Part shown: positions 46,390 through 58,406 of the stretch, in pieces
How positions within the stretch are numbered: position 1 is the stretch's first letter
Layout of the letters: every line of letters begins with the position of its first letter
Assembly (NCBI GenBank): GCA_015179125.1
Contig: WHVA01000180.1
Location: forward strand, 62,001-126,000
DNA: 64,000 nucleotides
Reading direction: 5' to 3'
DNA from: Gautieria morchelliformis
Taxonomy: Eukaryota; Basidiomycota; Agaricomycetes; Gomphales; Gomphaceae
Made by a program: the position numbers and the translations under genes
The notes under the pieces: generated by a model
What the model was told of the DNA's origin: nothing
The model's database searches: none
The model's input: the letters and a program-made list of their open reading frames with translations, nothing else

Positions 46390-49300
46390 CAAAGTCTACA
46401 GCCCGTTCCCGTCTTACTCAATCCTCTATTGAGGAGGACAACACTGACGTGGCCTATGAGGATTTGTACCTCGATGCCATTCATGAATCGGAACATGAAT
46501 TTGACCCTGACCTTGCCCATTCAAGCTCTGTTAACTCGGAAGCTGCAGCGGAATCGGAAGAACCTCAATCGGATTTTCACGAAACCCCTCAGACTCGGGA
46601 AGCTCACTGTCAGCTTGCTAAGCAAGTGAGCCCATCAGAGGATGCATCTACTCTGGGGGGATCCTATGATTCTAAAAGCAACCCTTCATCTAGCTCTGGA
46701 GAGTCTAACTCCATGACTCGCCGAGAAAGAAGAAGATTACAGAAAGATGCCAAACATGTGCTAATGTATCTGCAGAACCTCAATCTAAAAAGTTGGGCCC
46801 CAAACTCCTTGATTAAACTCAGGCGGTTCATGTCCAGACCCGCAGGTTGTGCTTTCCTCAGATCCTCTGCTTCAACAGCTAATGTTTGGTTGGGTGAATA
46901 TGGAAAGAATCAACAAGCCCTAGTTGCTGATTCTGGGTCAGACATTACCCTTATCTCTCAAAAAGCTCTTAGCTCTATGGAGAATCCTCCCAAAATCAAG
47001 ACAGGCCAGAAGGTTAACCTAATTCAAGTTACTGGCACTTCAAAATTTTGGGATATGTTACTATTCCCATATTCTTTGACTCGGATGCTGGTCCTGTTCA
47101 GCTTGAAGTGGAAGCTTATGTCGTTAAAGGCATGGCCACTCCAGTTATCCTTGGAAATGATTTTGCTGATCAATACTCGATTTCTCTGATCCGTGAAGGT
47201 TCGGACAGCTATCTCTTGTTCGGGGATACTGGTTGTAAAACCAAAATTGAGAATTCAATCAGCACTCATTTACAAGATGAAGCGGGACATTCCTTCAAAA
47301 TTAGGACTCTGCCAAACTTAACTTCTATCACTGCAAAGTTCAAGGCTCACAGGCGTCTTAAGAAATCTAGGAAAAGGCAAAGAGCTCTTATAGCTGACTC
47401 CAGCGTAAGAGCCCTATATTTGATCACGATTCCTCCTGAATCAGCATCTCTTGTACCTGTCTCCATATACTTCCCTGGTAATGGTAATGAAGTCTTTGTC
47501 GAAAAGATACTTCATTCCAACCGAGGTCCAGAATATTTTTACGGAATTACAGATGCTATTGTATCTCATAATAACCCACGGTTACACGTGTGTAACTTTT
47601 CTTCTCAACCGGTTACCATTCATCAAGGACAACTCTTAGGTCATGCTAGAAATCCTACTAGTTGGCTTGATAAAGTTGCAAATATGGATCCAGAGCAGTT
47701 AGAGTCTTGCTTGTCACATGCTAGACTCATACGGCCCCTAGCTCAATACAACTCTGAGCCAGGTAACCCTTCAGCAAGCACTGCTTCGGAAGCTGCAGGC
47801 GAAGTGGTTCAGGGAGGTCCTAAGACACAAGAAGTGCCTATGGAGGACATTCCGGAACAGCGGCTGTTAGATGAAATTGACTTCTCTCCAGAACTTGATC
47901 AGTCTAATAAGAAGGCACTCCAGGATGTCATTCTCTCCCACAAGGATGCATTCGGTCTAGACGGCAGGCTTGGACACTATAATGCGAAGGTCGAAATTAC
48001 CTTATGTCCCGATACTAAGGAAATTTCTCTCCCTCCATATAATGCCTCTCCCGCAAAGAGAGAACTCATTGACAAGCAGATGGATGCTTGGATTAACCTT
48101 GGAGTTATTGAACCATCCAAAAGCCCTTGGGGTTTTCCGGCATTGATATCCTATCGTAACGGAAAACCTAGAATGTGCATTGACTACAGAAAACTTAATG
48201 AAGTAGTTGCGCCTGATGAGTTCCCTCTGCCTAGGCAAGATGCTATCTTACAGGCACTTACGGGATCCGGTTGGCTCTCAACATTGGATGCATTGGCAGG
48301 CTTTACGCAACTGCAAATGGCTGACAATGCCAAGGAAAAAACTGCATTCCGGACTCACCGAGGACTGTACCACTTCAGGCGTCTGCCTTTTGGGTATATA
48401 AACGGGCCGGCAGTTTTCCAAAGAGTCATGCAGGGTGTCCTGGCACCTTTTCTCTGGATTTTTGCACTGGTGTACATTGATGACATTGTCATTTATTCCA
48501 AGACCTTCAAAGAACACTTAGCTCACCTTGATAAGGTTTTTGGTGCTATTGAAAGGTCTGGAATCATGTTGTCACCAGCTAAATGCCATCTTGCCTATCA
48601 GTCACTTATGCTGTTAGGACAGAAGGTTTCGTGGCTGGGTTTATCCACTCACAAGGAAAAGGTTGACGCTATCCTAGAACTGGCTGAACCTAAGAATGTT
48701 CATGAGTTGCAAACATTCATAGGCATGATGGTTTATTTTTCCTCATACATTCCATTTTATGCCTGGATGGTAGCTCCTTTATTTGAACTTTTAAAGAAGG
48801 GTTCTACCTGGAACTGGGGTAACACACAACAAGAAGCCTTTGAACTGGCTAAGACAGCTTTAGTCAGTGCACCTGTCAAAGCTTATGCCATCCCAGAACT
48901 CGGTTACAGAGTGTACTCTGATGCCTGTGATGTCGGCATAGCTGCTATACTTCAGCAGGTCCAACCAATCAAAATCAGAGACCTTAAAGGTACCAAGGCA
49001 TATGATAAGCTCAAAACTTCTTTTGACAATGGACAACCTGTTCTGCAACTGGTTATCTCAGTGTCTAAGGATGAGCCACTTCCTACCCCTGGTATCTGGG
49101 ATAAGGACTTTGAAAACACTACCGTTTCTGTGGAAAGAGTAATTGCATACTGGTCCAGAACTCTGAAGCCAGAAGAACGTAACTATTCTCCCACCGACAG
49201 GGAAGCCCTAGCATTACGTGATGGTCTCATCAAATTTCAACCCTATATTGAAGGGGAAAAAGTGATAGCCATTACTGATCATGCTGCCCTCATTTGGAGT

Positions 49301-51765
49301 CGTACCTTCCAGAATGTCAATCGGAGACTATTGACCTGGGGCACAGTTTTTGCAGCCTACCCAGACTTAAAAATTGTGCACAGAGCTGGACGTGTGCATT
49401 CCAATGTGGATCCTATTTCTCGACTCAGAAGGAATGTCCCTTTTCAATATGGACCTTCTTCTGATGATTCCATTCCTACTATCCTAGATTCTGAGCAAGA
49501 TTCTCTTTCTGAATTTTATTCAGAGATCTCTCCTGAGTTCAAAGCCAAAACCTTATGGCTAATGGCCGATTTTGAAGAAGAGAGCTCGAAAACCTTGCCC
49601 GAAACATATTCTACTCTGGTGCCAGCTCAAACCAACTTAGCAGACTCAATTACTATTCCGTTCACGGCTGCTAAGAGCTTCAACCTGGTTACGAGCTTAG
49701 CCTAGGAGGAAATCAAGAATATCACAGAGGGTTATGCCTCAGACCCTTACTTCAGTAGAGTACTGTTGGATCTAAGGAACGAGACAAATTGGAGCAATCC
49801 AAGACAACCCTTGTTCTTTGAAAGCGAAACTGGCTTACTTTACTTCGAAGATTGGAATGGGAATAACAGGTTATGCATTCCCAGGAGTGAGCAAGCAAGG
49901 CTTCTTAGTGAAATCCAGGACGAAATCACTGAAGGAGCTCATGCTGGATATCACAGGACTTACAACAAATTATCCTCCACTTATTACTGGCCCAGAATGA
50001 GTAGGGATGTCAAGAGATTTGTAGTAAGCTGTGACATTTGCCAAAAGGCTGTCAAGATTGGTTTTCAAGCGTTAATATCGTGTATTAGTGAACACAGCGA
50101 ATGCCCGAATAACTTGTGCGAATAAGTATGCCGTTCGGCGAATAGGTGAACCAATGAATGTTCACAAGGTAAGAGGGTTTGCCTAAACGGGGCTCACCCT
50201 ATCTACAGTCATAGCGAAATAGCCCGTGACTCTTGACGATGTAACGTGCAAGGTCTCACAGAAGGGCTGTCTAAGTCTCGACAATCCCTTCGCTGGCAAA
50301 GGTGCTCCTTCGGAGCCCTTCGCCAACAGCACAGAAAATGGGTCGAAGGCTAAGGTAACGAAGTTGAAGTATGAGAACTCACCAGTGATGCCTAAGTCCT
50401 CTGCTGGTCGAAGATGGGAATCTCCAAGAGAAGACTTAAGATGATGACCACGGCGAGGTCAAAGCTGAACAAGATGAACGACGTATGATAATTGAACTGA
50501 GGAATATACATGCGAATGTAAACTACTTATATCGAATGCTCGTAAGGTATCAGCGAATAGGAAAGAGGCCGTCACAAGTCAGGGTTGGATAGGGGTGTGC
50601 GGTCATGATACTAGGTAGATGGAATAAACATACAATAGAGTGAGGGGAGAATGAGAACATGAAACGATAGAGAATAAAGGGAGCGAAGGCATTTATGGAC
50701 AAAACCATGTCTTGGGACCCGCATACATGCTACCCTGCACGGACTCTCCGTTTACTGGGTTGATCCCGCACGACCTATGGAAGAGACGTCCTGCGATCAC
50801 ACCTTGGCCATACGAACACCCAATGGGGTTGGATTAAGAAGATGATGGGGTTTATGATGAGCCATCATGCCGGGTGAATGGTATCGATCATATTTGATGG
50901 CGTGCCTGCTGACGAAATGCGCGAGCAGCGAATAGGGGTTCGGAGAATGGGGCGAACAGCGGGTAGGGTGGACGTAGAGGAGAAGTGGTCAGTAGGTGCG
51001 GCGAACTCTGGCGAAGATGCTAGGGAGTGATGAGGGGGAACATAGAGGTAGCGCGGTAGGAGAAATAAACCGGTCGTGACAAAGGCCAAACCTCGAAGGC
51101 ATGCACCAATTGGTCTGCTGCAGCCTCTACCTATTCCAGAAAAACCATTCGAAGTCGTCACTATGGATTTCATCACTGAACTTCCAGAAAGCAATGGCTA
51201 CGACTCCATCCTAGTCATTGTAGACAAACTCACGAAATATGCCACCTTCATCCCCACTCACAGCTCTGTGAATGAAGAAACTACTTCCAAAATATTCTTT
51301 GAGCACATAGTGTCAAAATATGGAATACCTAGGCAGATAGCCTCTTCCAGAGACTCCAGATGGACAGGGACATTCTGGAAGGAAGTATGCAGATTAATGA
51401 ACATGCGACGAGCACTTAAAACCGCATACCATCCTCAAGCTGATGGCCAGACTGAGATTATGAATCAAGTACTGGAAACAGCCCTCCGTTCATATATTAA
51501 TCCACTTCGGAATGACTGGTTTACTCTACTACACCATTTCAGTCTGTCATACAATACTACTCCACACTCAGCTACCACATTCTCTCCCTCTTTCCTCCTC
51601 TTCGGATTTGCGCCTACTACCGTTGGTACGCTCCTGCATCCAGAATCCGATCACGTGGCTAGGCCAATGGCTGCAGATCGTGCCTACTCTCGAAGTCACA
51701 TGCAAGATGATCCGACGACAGATCCGGAGAGTTCCCTAAAAGGTCTGCGAGGCGAATCGAGGGCC
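46390..51765 (+). pseudogene. Plus gypsy pol (protease, RT, RNase H, integrase), broken
   Basis: The protease motif ALVADSGSDITLIS is near 46.92 kb, and a frameshift lies near 47.05 kb. From 47048 the frame runs to TAG at 49703-49705, with RT (KSPWGFPALISYRNGKPRMC, active site LVYIDDIVIYS) and RNase H (VYSDACDVGIAAIL, DREALAL, ITDHAAL). Integrase follows: H..H zinc finger HAGYHRTYNKL and CDICQ, cut at 50045 by TG...CA copy 5 and resumed at 51082. In the core, TMDFITELP has the first Asp, but the second Asp site reads ASSRDSRW (usual SDRD/SDRG), a likely loss. The Glu in DGQTEIMNQ is kept. The last frame reads on into the 3' LTR to 52002. Confidence 0.9.
50045..51086 (-). mobile_element. TG...CA element, copy 5 (1032 bp) in plus gypsy integrase
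   Basis: The element 50050-51081 is in reverse orientation between AAGGC duplications (50045-50049, 51082-51086). It interrupts the integrase just after the CDICQK zinc-finger end, and removing it with one TSD restores the frame. The small ORF is open at 50226-50444; there the usual TAG stop is TGG, so it reads nine codons further. Its first codon is GTG in place of ATG. Confidence 0.93.
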
Positions 51766-52214
51766 TGTCAATTGATAGTCTTGCCATTCGCACTCCGATA
51801 CCCAAGACGATCTGATCAGTCGATTTTCCTGATTAGAGACTTTCACAAGTCACTTCTAAAACTCGTTCATCCCTCGTTTTATTGCTGTGCGCTGGTAGAT
51901 TATCAGGGCAGTCCATTTATAAACTCGCCTGCTAAGTACATTCCTTTATATTTTGGAATACGCTTGGACCCCGATAGTGTCCTTGAACCTACATTCTTTT
52001 AGTTTATTGTTCAGTGCTGCTAAGAAACGCATTGCCTTCCATCTGTATTAACTTGGACTAGTTTTTACGTGGATTGCAACCAAGGTACAAATATTAAATT
52101 ATTTCCAGAGTTGTGCTGCAGCATTGTTTAATATTCTTTGAGTCTCGTAAACGACACGTTCTGATAGATTGAAGTGTTAGCAATAACACCAAAGTCTTGA
52201 AGGGTTCCAAAACA
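51766..52214 (+). repeat. Plus gypsy 3' LTR
   Basis: 449 bp, same ends as the 5' copy. No clear polypurine run is visible just before it (CGAATCGAGGGCC). Confidence 0.95.
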
Positions 52215-52357
52215 GTGGTATTCTGGATGCTATGTAGTGACAGTGTAAGGTAAGATGCAATGGGAACCGCTGGCTGGTTCCCACGCATGAACTGTGCAGT
52301 GGGTCCCTAAGGGGCCCACTGGTATTAGCTAAGCACTATGTACATAGGTTATTTACA
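52215..52357 (-). repeat. Truncated LTR of the minus-gypsy family
   Basis: Aligns with 26502-26656 (GTGGTATTCTG...ACATAGGTTATTTACA). Only the part after GTGGTATTC remains; it starts exactly at the plus gypsy 3' LTR end. No partner piece is present before the gypsy 5' LTR, which argues for rearrangement. Confidence 0.75.
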
Positions 52358-52362
52358 GCAGA

Positions 52363-53337
52363 TGTGCAGGTCCTATTGGGATATGGTGCCGTTGGTAAGC
52401 GTGGAACGCAGCAGGGCCGTGCCTGGCGCAGCCGAGCAGTCAGAGTAGGGAGGATACTTATAGCTTCGGTCTTGTATGACCGAAGCTGGTATATAGTTCA
52501 GACGCATGACTAGTCGTACCTCAGTGAAGCTACTGTTCACTGAGGTACGTACCGTTTCTCATATCTATGTGCAAGTCGCTCATCATCATATATAGCCTGT
52601 TTATCTTAGGTAGCTATAGGGGGATGGTTGTAACTCTCATATATATGTATATATAACTTAGCTCATCTATATTTCATAAAATATATCACAATTGAGGCAG
52701 TTGCCAGCACCTGTAAGGCATGCTTAATCCTAGCTGCAAAGTTCTTTCTCACAGTCTGCTGCTCCCCAGGAAAGGGTGTATACCCTATTGTCTAAACATC
52801 AATAGTTGCATATCTTTGTACTATACATGCATATTATTTTAAACATACCTTCTAATCAGATCTCTCAACCACATATAATAATATAGTACAGGTATTGTCC
52901 ATACTTGCTTCTATATTCTGTTATTGTACATATAACATGTTTCATATATACTTCAAACATGTACTCATATGGTCCATACTTGCCTCTACATTCTATCATT
53001 ATACATGTAACAAGCTTCATATATACTTTTAATATATAGTCATCCAAATCCTATCTGAAATTTCTCTGTTATCTAAATACACACCATGCTTTAGCATACA
53101 ACCATATTTTTAAAATATTAGAACATTCAAAAAAATTTAGGATATCCACAATATCCAAGTTGCTCAAAATGATGGACTATGAATTCGGTTAGGGTTGATA
53201 TTTTAAAAGATATCTAATATATTCTAGAAGAATGTACATTGTTGTCAATCTGAACATCCTCCATACATACAGGCTAAGTGAAGCTACTGTTCACTGAGCC
53301 CGTTTATATTAGTCTACTGCACATAACCGATCAACAG
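52363..53337 (+). repeat. copia-2 5' LTR, enlarged by an AT-rich insertion
   Basis: Starts TGTGCAGGTCC, shares order with the copia-1 LTR (AAGCGTGGAACGCAG, GTCGTACCTCAGTGAA, GTTCACTGAGGTACGTACC) and ends GATCAACA before the same primer site. At 975 bp it is about three times the copia-1 LTR. The excess, about 52630-53265, is AT-rich with ATATATATG runs and a 75-bp tandem repeat. The edges of the insertion are not sharply defined. Confidence 0.75.
52897..53046. repeat. 75-bp tandem duplication
   Basis: GTCCATACTTGC...CATATATACTT occurs at 52897 and again at 52972 with a few changes, inside the AT-rich insertion of the copia-2 LTR. Confidence 0.8.
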
Positions 53338-53349
53338 GTTATGGGCCCT
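53338..53349 (+). promoter_or_regulatory. copia-2 primer binding site
   Basis: GGTTATGGGCCC follows the LTR exactly as in copia-1, again with the gag ATG (53342) inside it. Confidence 0.75.
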
Positions 53350-56300
53350 GCAGAGCCCACCACGTCGGCCTCTACCTAGAAGTCATTCGTCGTACCCAAG
53401 CTTGCCCAAGATGGCATGAACTGGGTTACCTGGAAGAGTCAAACGACACCTGGAGGGGACTGCCTGCACCCCCCTCCCCAATTCCCACTTACCCCACTGG
53501 CCACACGCTAACGGACAAAGAAGAGGAGGAGGTGGACGATCTGGAGAAACATTGGGACGACTACAACCAACGCAAAGCCACGATTATGGCTCAGGTCTTC
53601 ACCACGGTCCCGGACAGTGTGCTCATCGAAGTGCGGAACCTGACGACGGCAAAAGAGGTATGGGAAGCAGTATGTGCGAAACACAAAAGCAAAGCACTTA
53701 CGGTAAAGATCGACATGAGACGACAGATGTACAAGATGAAGTGCGAGGACGAGTCGAACGTCCGCACACACCTGGAAAGTCTCATGAGGATGCAAGAGCA
53801 GTTATCTGGAATGAATGACACACTCACTAATGACGACCTAGTTACCGTCATCCTCGGCTCACTCCCCAAGTTGTATCGCTCACTCATCAATGCCATCACG
53901 ATGTCTGCCACGCATGCCAAAGCAAAGCTAGAACCGGATAAAGTGGTTAGCACACTCATTGATGAGTTTGAGAGACTCACCATCGAGGAGTGCCAGCTCA
54001 AGGCGAGAGAGAACGCTCTCGCTGCAGCCAAAGGTCGCGGGAAGCCCCAAACGCACGCAAGCACCTCCAGCACCATGAAGACTGACGTGGAATGCTGGAA
54101 ATGTGGCAAGAAATGTCACCGAAAGGCGGACTGCCATTCAAAGGCCAAGCAAAAGGAAGAAAAGAAGGGGGTGGGTCAGCAAACGCAGCGACTGAAAGCA
54201 AGGATTTTGCATCCACGACTACCTTTGCTGGGACCACTCTCGCACTGGAAACGAGCCCGTTGACTGGTCGGGAAATCGACATCTGCGACTCCGATGCATC
54301 AGGTCACATGTCACCGAATAAACATCGCTTCATTACCTTCAAAGAAATCACGCCCCGCGCGATCAATGCCGTGGATAAGACAGTCTTCCAAGCTACGGGA
54401 ATAGGGAACATGAGGGTTGGCATCCCCAACGGCAAGACAACAACGCACGTTACCTTGAGAGACGTGTTATACTTCCCCGACCTCACGTTCACCCTAATCT
54501 CCCTGATGCACTGCGATGCAGCCGGTTACTCGGTCCTCTTGAAGGGCCGGAAATGCTTGATACGAAATGTGAAAGGAACACTGCTTGGGCAGGTCCTGCT
54601 CTCAAACGGGCTCTACAAGGTAGAGCATAAGGCGGCCACCGCTAACGTCGTGCACAAATCACTTAGGGTGGACGAGCTACACCGCCGTATGGGACACATA
54701 TCCCCACAGGCCGCCCGGAAGCTCATGCAGGGCAGCACGATGACTGGCCTCGACGTCGATGCGTTGAGCCAGCCCAGCTTCTGCACGGCATGTGCACAAG
54801 CAAAGCCAACTCACAAGCCCGTCCCGTAGAAGTGCGAAGGATTGCGAGCCGCGAGCTTCAGCGAGAAAGTGCACTCAGACGTATGGGGGCCCGCGAATTC
54901 CCAAAGCTATGATGGGAAGGATTATTTCATCAGCTGTACTGATGATCACAGCAGGTGGACTTACTTAGTGCCCATGGCGAAGAAGAGCAACACCTTCGAC
55001 TGCTATAAGCAGTATGAGGCATGGGTGGAGACCCAGCATGGCGCGAAATTGAAATGCCTGCAAATGGATCAAGGGGCAGAATACTTATCCGAGGAATTCA
55101 CCAATCACCTCAAGTCCAAAGGGACGGTCCGGAGCTTGACCGTGCATGACACACCTGAGGAAAATGGTGTGTCAGAGAGGTTGAACCGCACGCTGCTGGA
55201 ACACGCACCAGCAATGCATTTGGCAGCGAACTTACCGAAATTCCTCTGGACGGAATCGGTACAACACGCTGTATGGTTGAAGAATCGAACGTCCACCCAC
55301 GCGCTGGATGGGAAAACTCCATATGAGGTCATGCACTGTGAAAAGCCTGATCTAACAGACTTACCTGAGTGGGGCGTGAGAGTTTACACTCTCAGAGAAG
55401 ACCACGGTAAACTGGAGCCCAAAGTGGACGAGGGCAGATGGGTCGGGCACAGCGACAAGAGCAAGGGCCATAGAATCTATTGGCCTGGGAAACATCACGT
55501 GAGCATTGAGCGTAACATTACCTTCGATGACTCTGTCCTGGTCACCCCGAGCGACGCACAGACTGAGGGGAGTTAACCACCCAGGGCAGTCAAGGCGCCG
55601 CTTGACACGACCAGCCACTCCATGCGTCGATCCACTCGAAGGTCTTGAGGCGCCAGATCCCCCAGAGGACCAGCCACAGGGCAGAGGACACCAGACGTGG
55701 AAACTGTCCATGTACATATGGGACATTGCCGACGGTGCAGGTAGCAGCACTGGTCGCGCGAACGCCCCTATGTACCCCAAGGGTTTGCCCATCCCCACAG
55801 GGAACGTGGCCCTAGTGGTCCTGGAGGAGCTGGAAGAGGATCTGGAAGCTGAGGGGGTGATGTGTCACCCTCTCAAACTTTCAATGTCCGTGGCTGCGCA
55901 TGTGGGAATCGACCCCACCAGTCCGGACGACGCATGCTCCCACGAAGATTGGCCGCTCTGGGACATGTCTATAAAGCAAGAGCTGGATCAGCACGAAAGG
56001 GTGAAGACGTGGGATCTAGTAGAACCCCCGGCTGGTGCAAACATCATAGGAAGCAAGCTAGTCTTCCAGTACAAGCACAATGCCAGCGGCGAAATCGTAA
56101 ATCGCAAGACAAGGCTCGTCGTGCAAGGATTCTCGCAAGCGGAAGGCATCGACTACAACGAAATGTTCTCGCCCACTGCTAAACTGTCTGCAATCTGCAT
56201 CATCACTGCCATCACCGCCAGAAATGACTGGGAACTAGAGCAAATGGATATAGACGGCACATATCTTAACGCCCGCCTCACGGAAACCATCTACATGCGT

Positions 56301-57254
56301 CAGGCAAAGGGATACGAGGTCCCTGGGAAGGAACACCACGTATGCCACCTCAACTGCGCCATCTACGGCTTGAAGCAATCGCGAAGGGCATGGTATGAGC
56401 TGTTCTGCAGCATACTACACAGATTTGGATTCACGCACTGCAAGCTGGAGCACGCCGTGTTCCACAGGCACATCGGCCAGGAGGCACTTATCGTCGCCAT
56501 TGATGTAGATGACCTCACAATGGCCGGAAACTGGAAGGAGGTGATCTGGAAGTTCAAATATGAGCTGCGCACTGTGTTCAAGATCAAGGATCTTGGTGAT
56601 CTGCACTGGTTGCTTGGGATAGAAGTGGCACGAGACCACAAGCTGTGCACTATATCATTCTCACAACGTGTGTACATCGAGAAGATACTCGAGGGTTTTA
56701 ACTTGAAGGACGCCAATCCACTGAGCACGCTGCTCGATCCCCACCACAAACTAAGTCTATCGCAGTGCCCCACGACCCCGCGTCAGTTTGACGACATGCG
56801 CAATGTGCCTTATTGCGAGGCCATTGGCTCGCTCATGTACACTGTGCTGGGCACATGTCCAGACATTTCCTTCACCATCTCCTTCCTAGCGCAATTCATG
56901 CAGAATCCTGGTAGGCCGCATTGGGAAGCCGTGAAAAGGGTGTTCCGGTATCTAAAAGGAACTAAGTCAGAGTGCCTCGTCATTGGTGGCGCTCACAGAG
57001 GTCTTGAAGGGTTCTCAGATGCGGACTGGGCGTCGCAGGAACATCGGCACTCGATTTCAGGGTATGTCTTCATGATAGATGGCGGTGCGATCTCCTGGAG
57101 CTCGAAGAAGCAAGGGATCATCACGCTCTCAGTGACAGAGTCCGAGTATATTGCAGCCACGCACACCATGAAAGAAGTGCTATGGCTGCGTATGTTCCTA
57201 GCTAATATTGCACGCCCGCTTGAAAAACCACTCACCATCCACCTCGACAACTGA
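53342..57254 (+). pseudogene. copia-2 gag-pol, broken and 3'-truncated
   Basis: A relative of copia-1 with the same domain order. The gag frame is best at 53532-54263, with an intact knuckle CWKCGKKCHRKADC. After a shift near 54180 come a protease (CDSDASGHMSP, with the usual DSG changed to DSD), integrase (WGPANSQSYDGKDYF, ENGVSERLNRTLLEHA) with TAG at 54827, then RT (IDVDDLTMAG) and RNase H (DADWASQEHRHSISGYVF). It stops at HLDN where copia-1 continues for about 60 residues, and no 3' LTR follows, so the 3' end is lost at 57251. Confidence 0.9.
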
Positions 57255-58406
57255 ACGCACCCTGGCTCCAAGCCTCAGGCAAGCCGCCACAATTAGATTA
57301 AATGTCCAACACATGCAACCTCCTCCGCATCTGGCGCTTCCCTTGGCCTGAAAAGTTAAAACCCCAGGCCCACAGGACATGCAAGCATTGCAGCAGCATG
57401 CCTGTGTGGCCACCAGAAACACAGAATCGGTGGACTGGCCTTCAAGTTTAAAGCTTCAAGCTTACAGTAAGCTTCAGTATTTGAATCTCTGTGATGCTAC
57501 TCACAGCACCCAGAGTCATCGATCACAGTATGGGGGCAAGCTCCTTGATTTCATATTTGGAGCTGTCGATTATCACATGAGGCAATGGGATTTAGAGTGT
57601 GAGGATAAAAACAGTTGAGCAAATTTTCAAATAATTCAAAACTTTTTTGTAACTACAGTTCACTCTTTTGGACTTGGCAAACGACAATCCACAATGGCAC
57701 CCAAAACCTGGGCTTAGGGCTTCTGAAAATGAAGCCGGGCCCTCCTCCTCAGGCTTTTGGAAGCTTGGGCCTGAGCCCAAGCCCGGAGAACACTAGGAAG
57801 CAGAAATGTAAGTGGAGTGAGCAGAACTCAGAACTGGGTCAGAACTGGAGAAGGGGACATCCCTGACACATGGTCAATGATGACTGGTTCCTGATTCCTG
57901 CTTTTCATATATAATCCCCCAAACATGTACACTACCCTCAGCTCTGATATCAAGTTAGATTACTTGTGATCCTAAGTCCTTTGTCTGAACCTCATCTCAA
58001 ACTAACTCAGCTTCAGCCGAACTTCCATTCCAAGGCAGAACACTGAGTGGGAACAACCTACAAAGTTGAAGCCGAGCCCTCCAACCCAAACCTCAGTCTC
58101 AGCCCATGTCTCAGACCAAGTCTATACGCACAACACACTGTCTTAAAACCGTAATAAGAAGTCTAACAAAATATGCATTATTACATATTGCCATATGGGC
58201 AATGTGGGTGATTACATTACTTACAGATTTAGAGTACATAGCCCATAACCTTGTGGATATAGGTGATAGATATTGGACAAGAATTGTTATTGAGACGGAA
58301 AAAGTCTCAGAAAAATATAGATGAATCAGAGATTGGTACATGTAACCTAAGTGTAACCAGACAGCGACTAGTCGGTTGAGCGACTGTTATTGTAACACAT
58401 TGATAG
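57255..58406. other. Repeat-like intergenic region
   Basis: Holds many copies of AGGC/AAGCC/GGGCC(T) motifs in both orientations (for example GCTTGGGCCTGAGCCCAAGC at about 57760, a perfect palindrome) and AAGCTTCAAGCTT at 57450. Dense short inverted motifs like these are usual near hAT ends, but I find no TIR pair or TSD. No gene recognised. Confidence 0.4.

Larger units (their letters stand above)
42157..52214 (+). mobile_element. Plus-strand Ty3/gypsy retrotransposon with two nested TG...CA insertions
   Basis: Two 449-bp LTRs bracket gag, protease, RT, RNase H and integrase. Without the two nested elements it is about 7.8 kb. The flanks (GAGTC before, GTGGT after) do not match, so no target duplication remains. 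The element may have recombined with a relative, or a flank has changed. Confidence 0.93.

Noticed and set aside
57255..58406. A second hAT element
   Set aside because: Many short GGCC/AAGC inverted motifs, but no pair of terminal repeats with an 8-bp duplication could be found.
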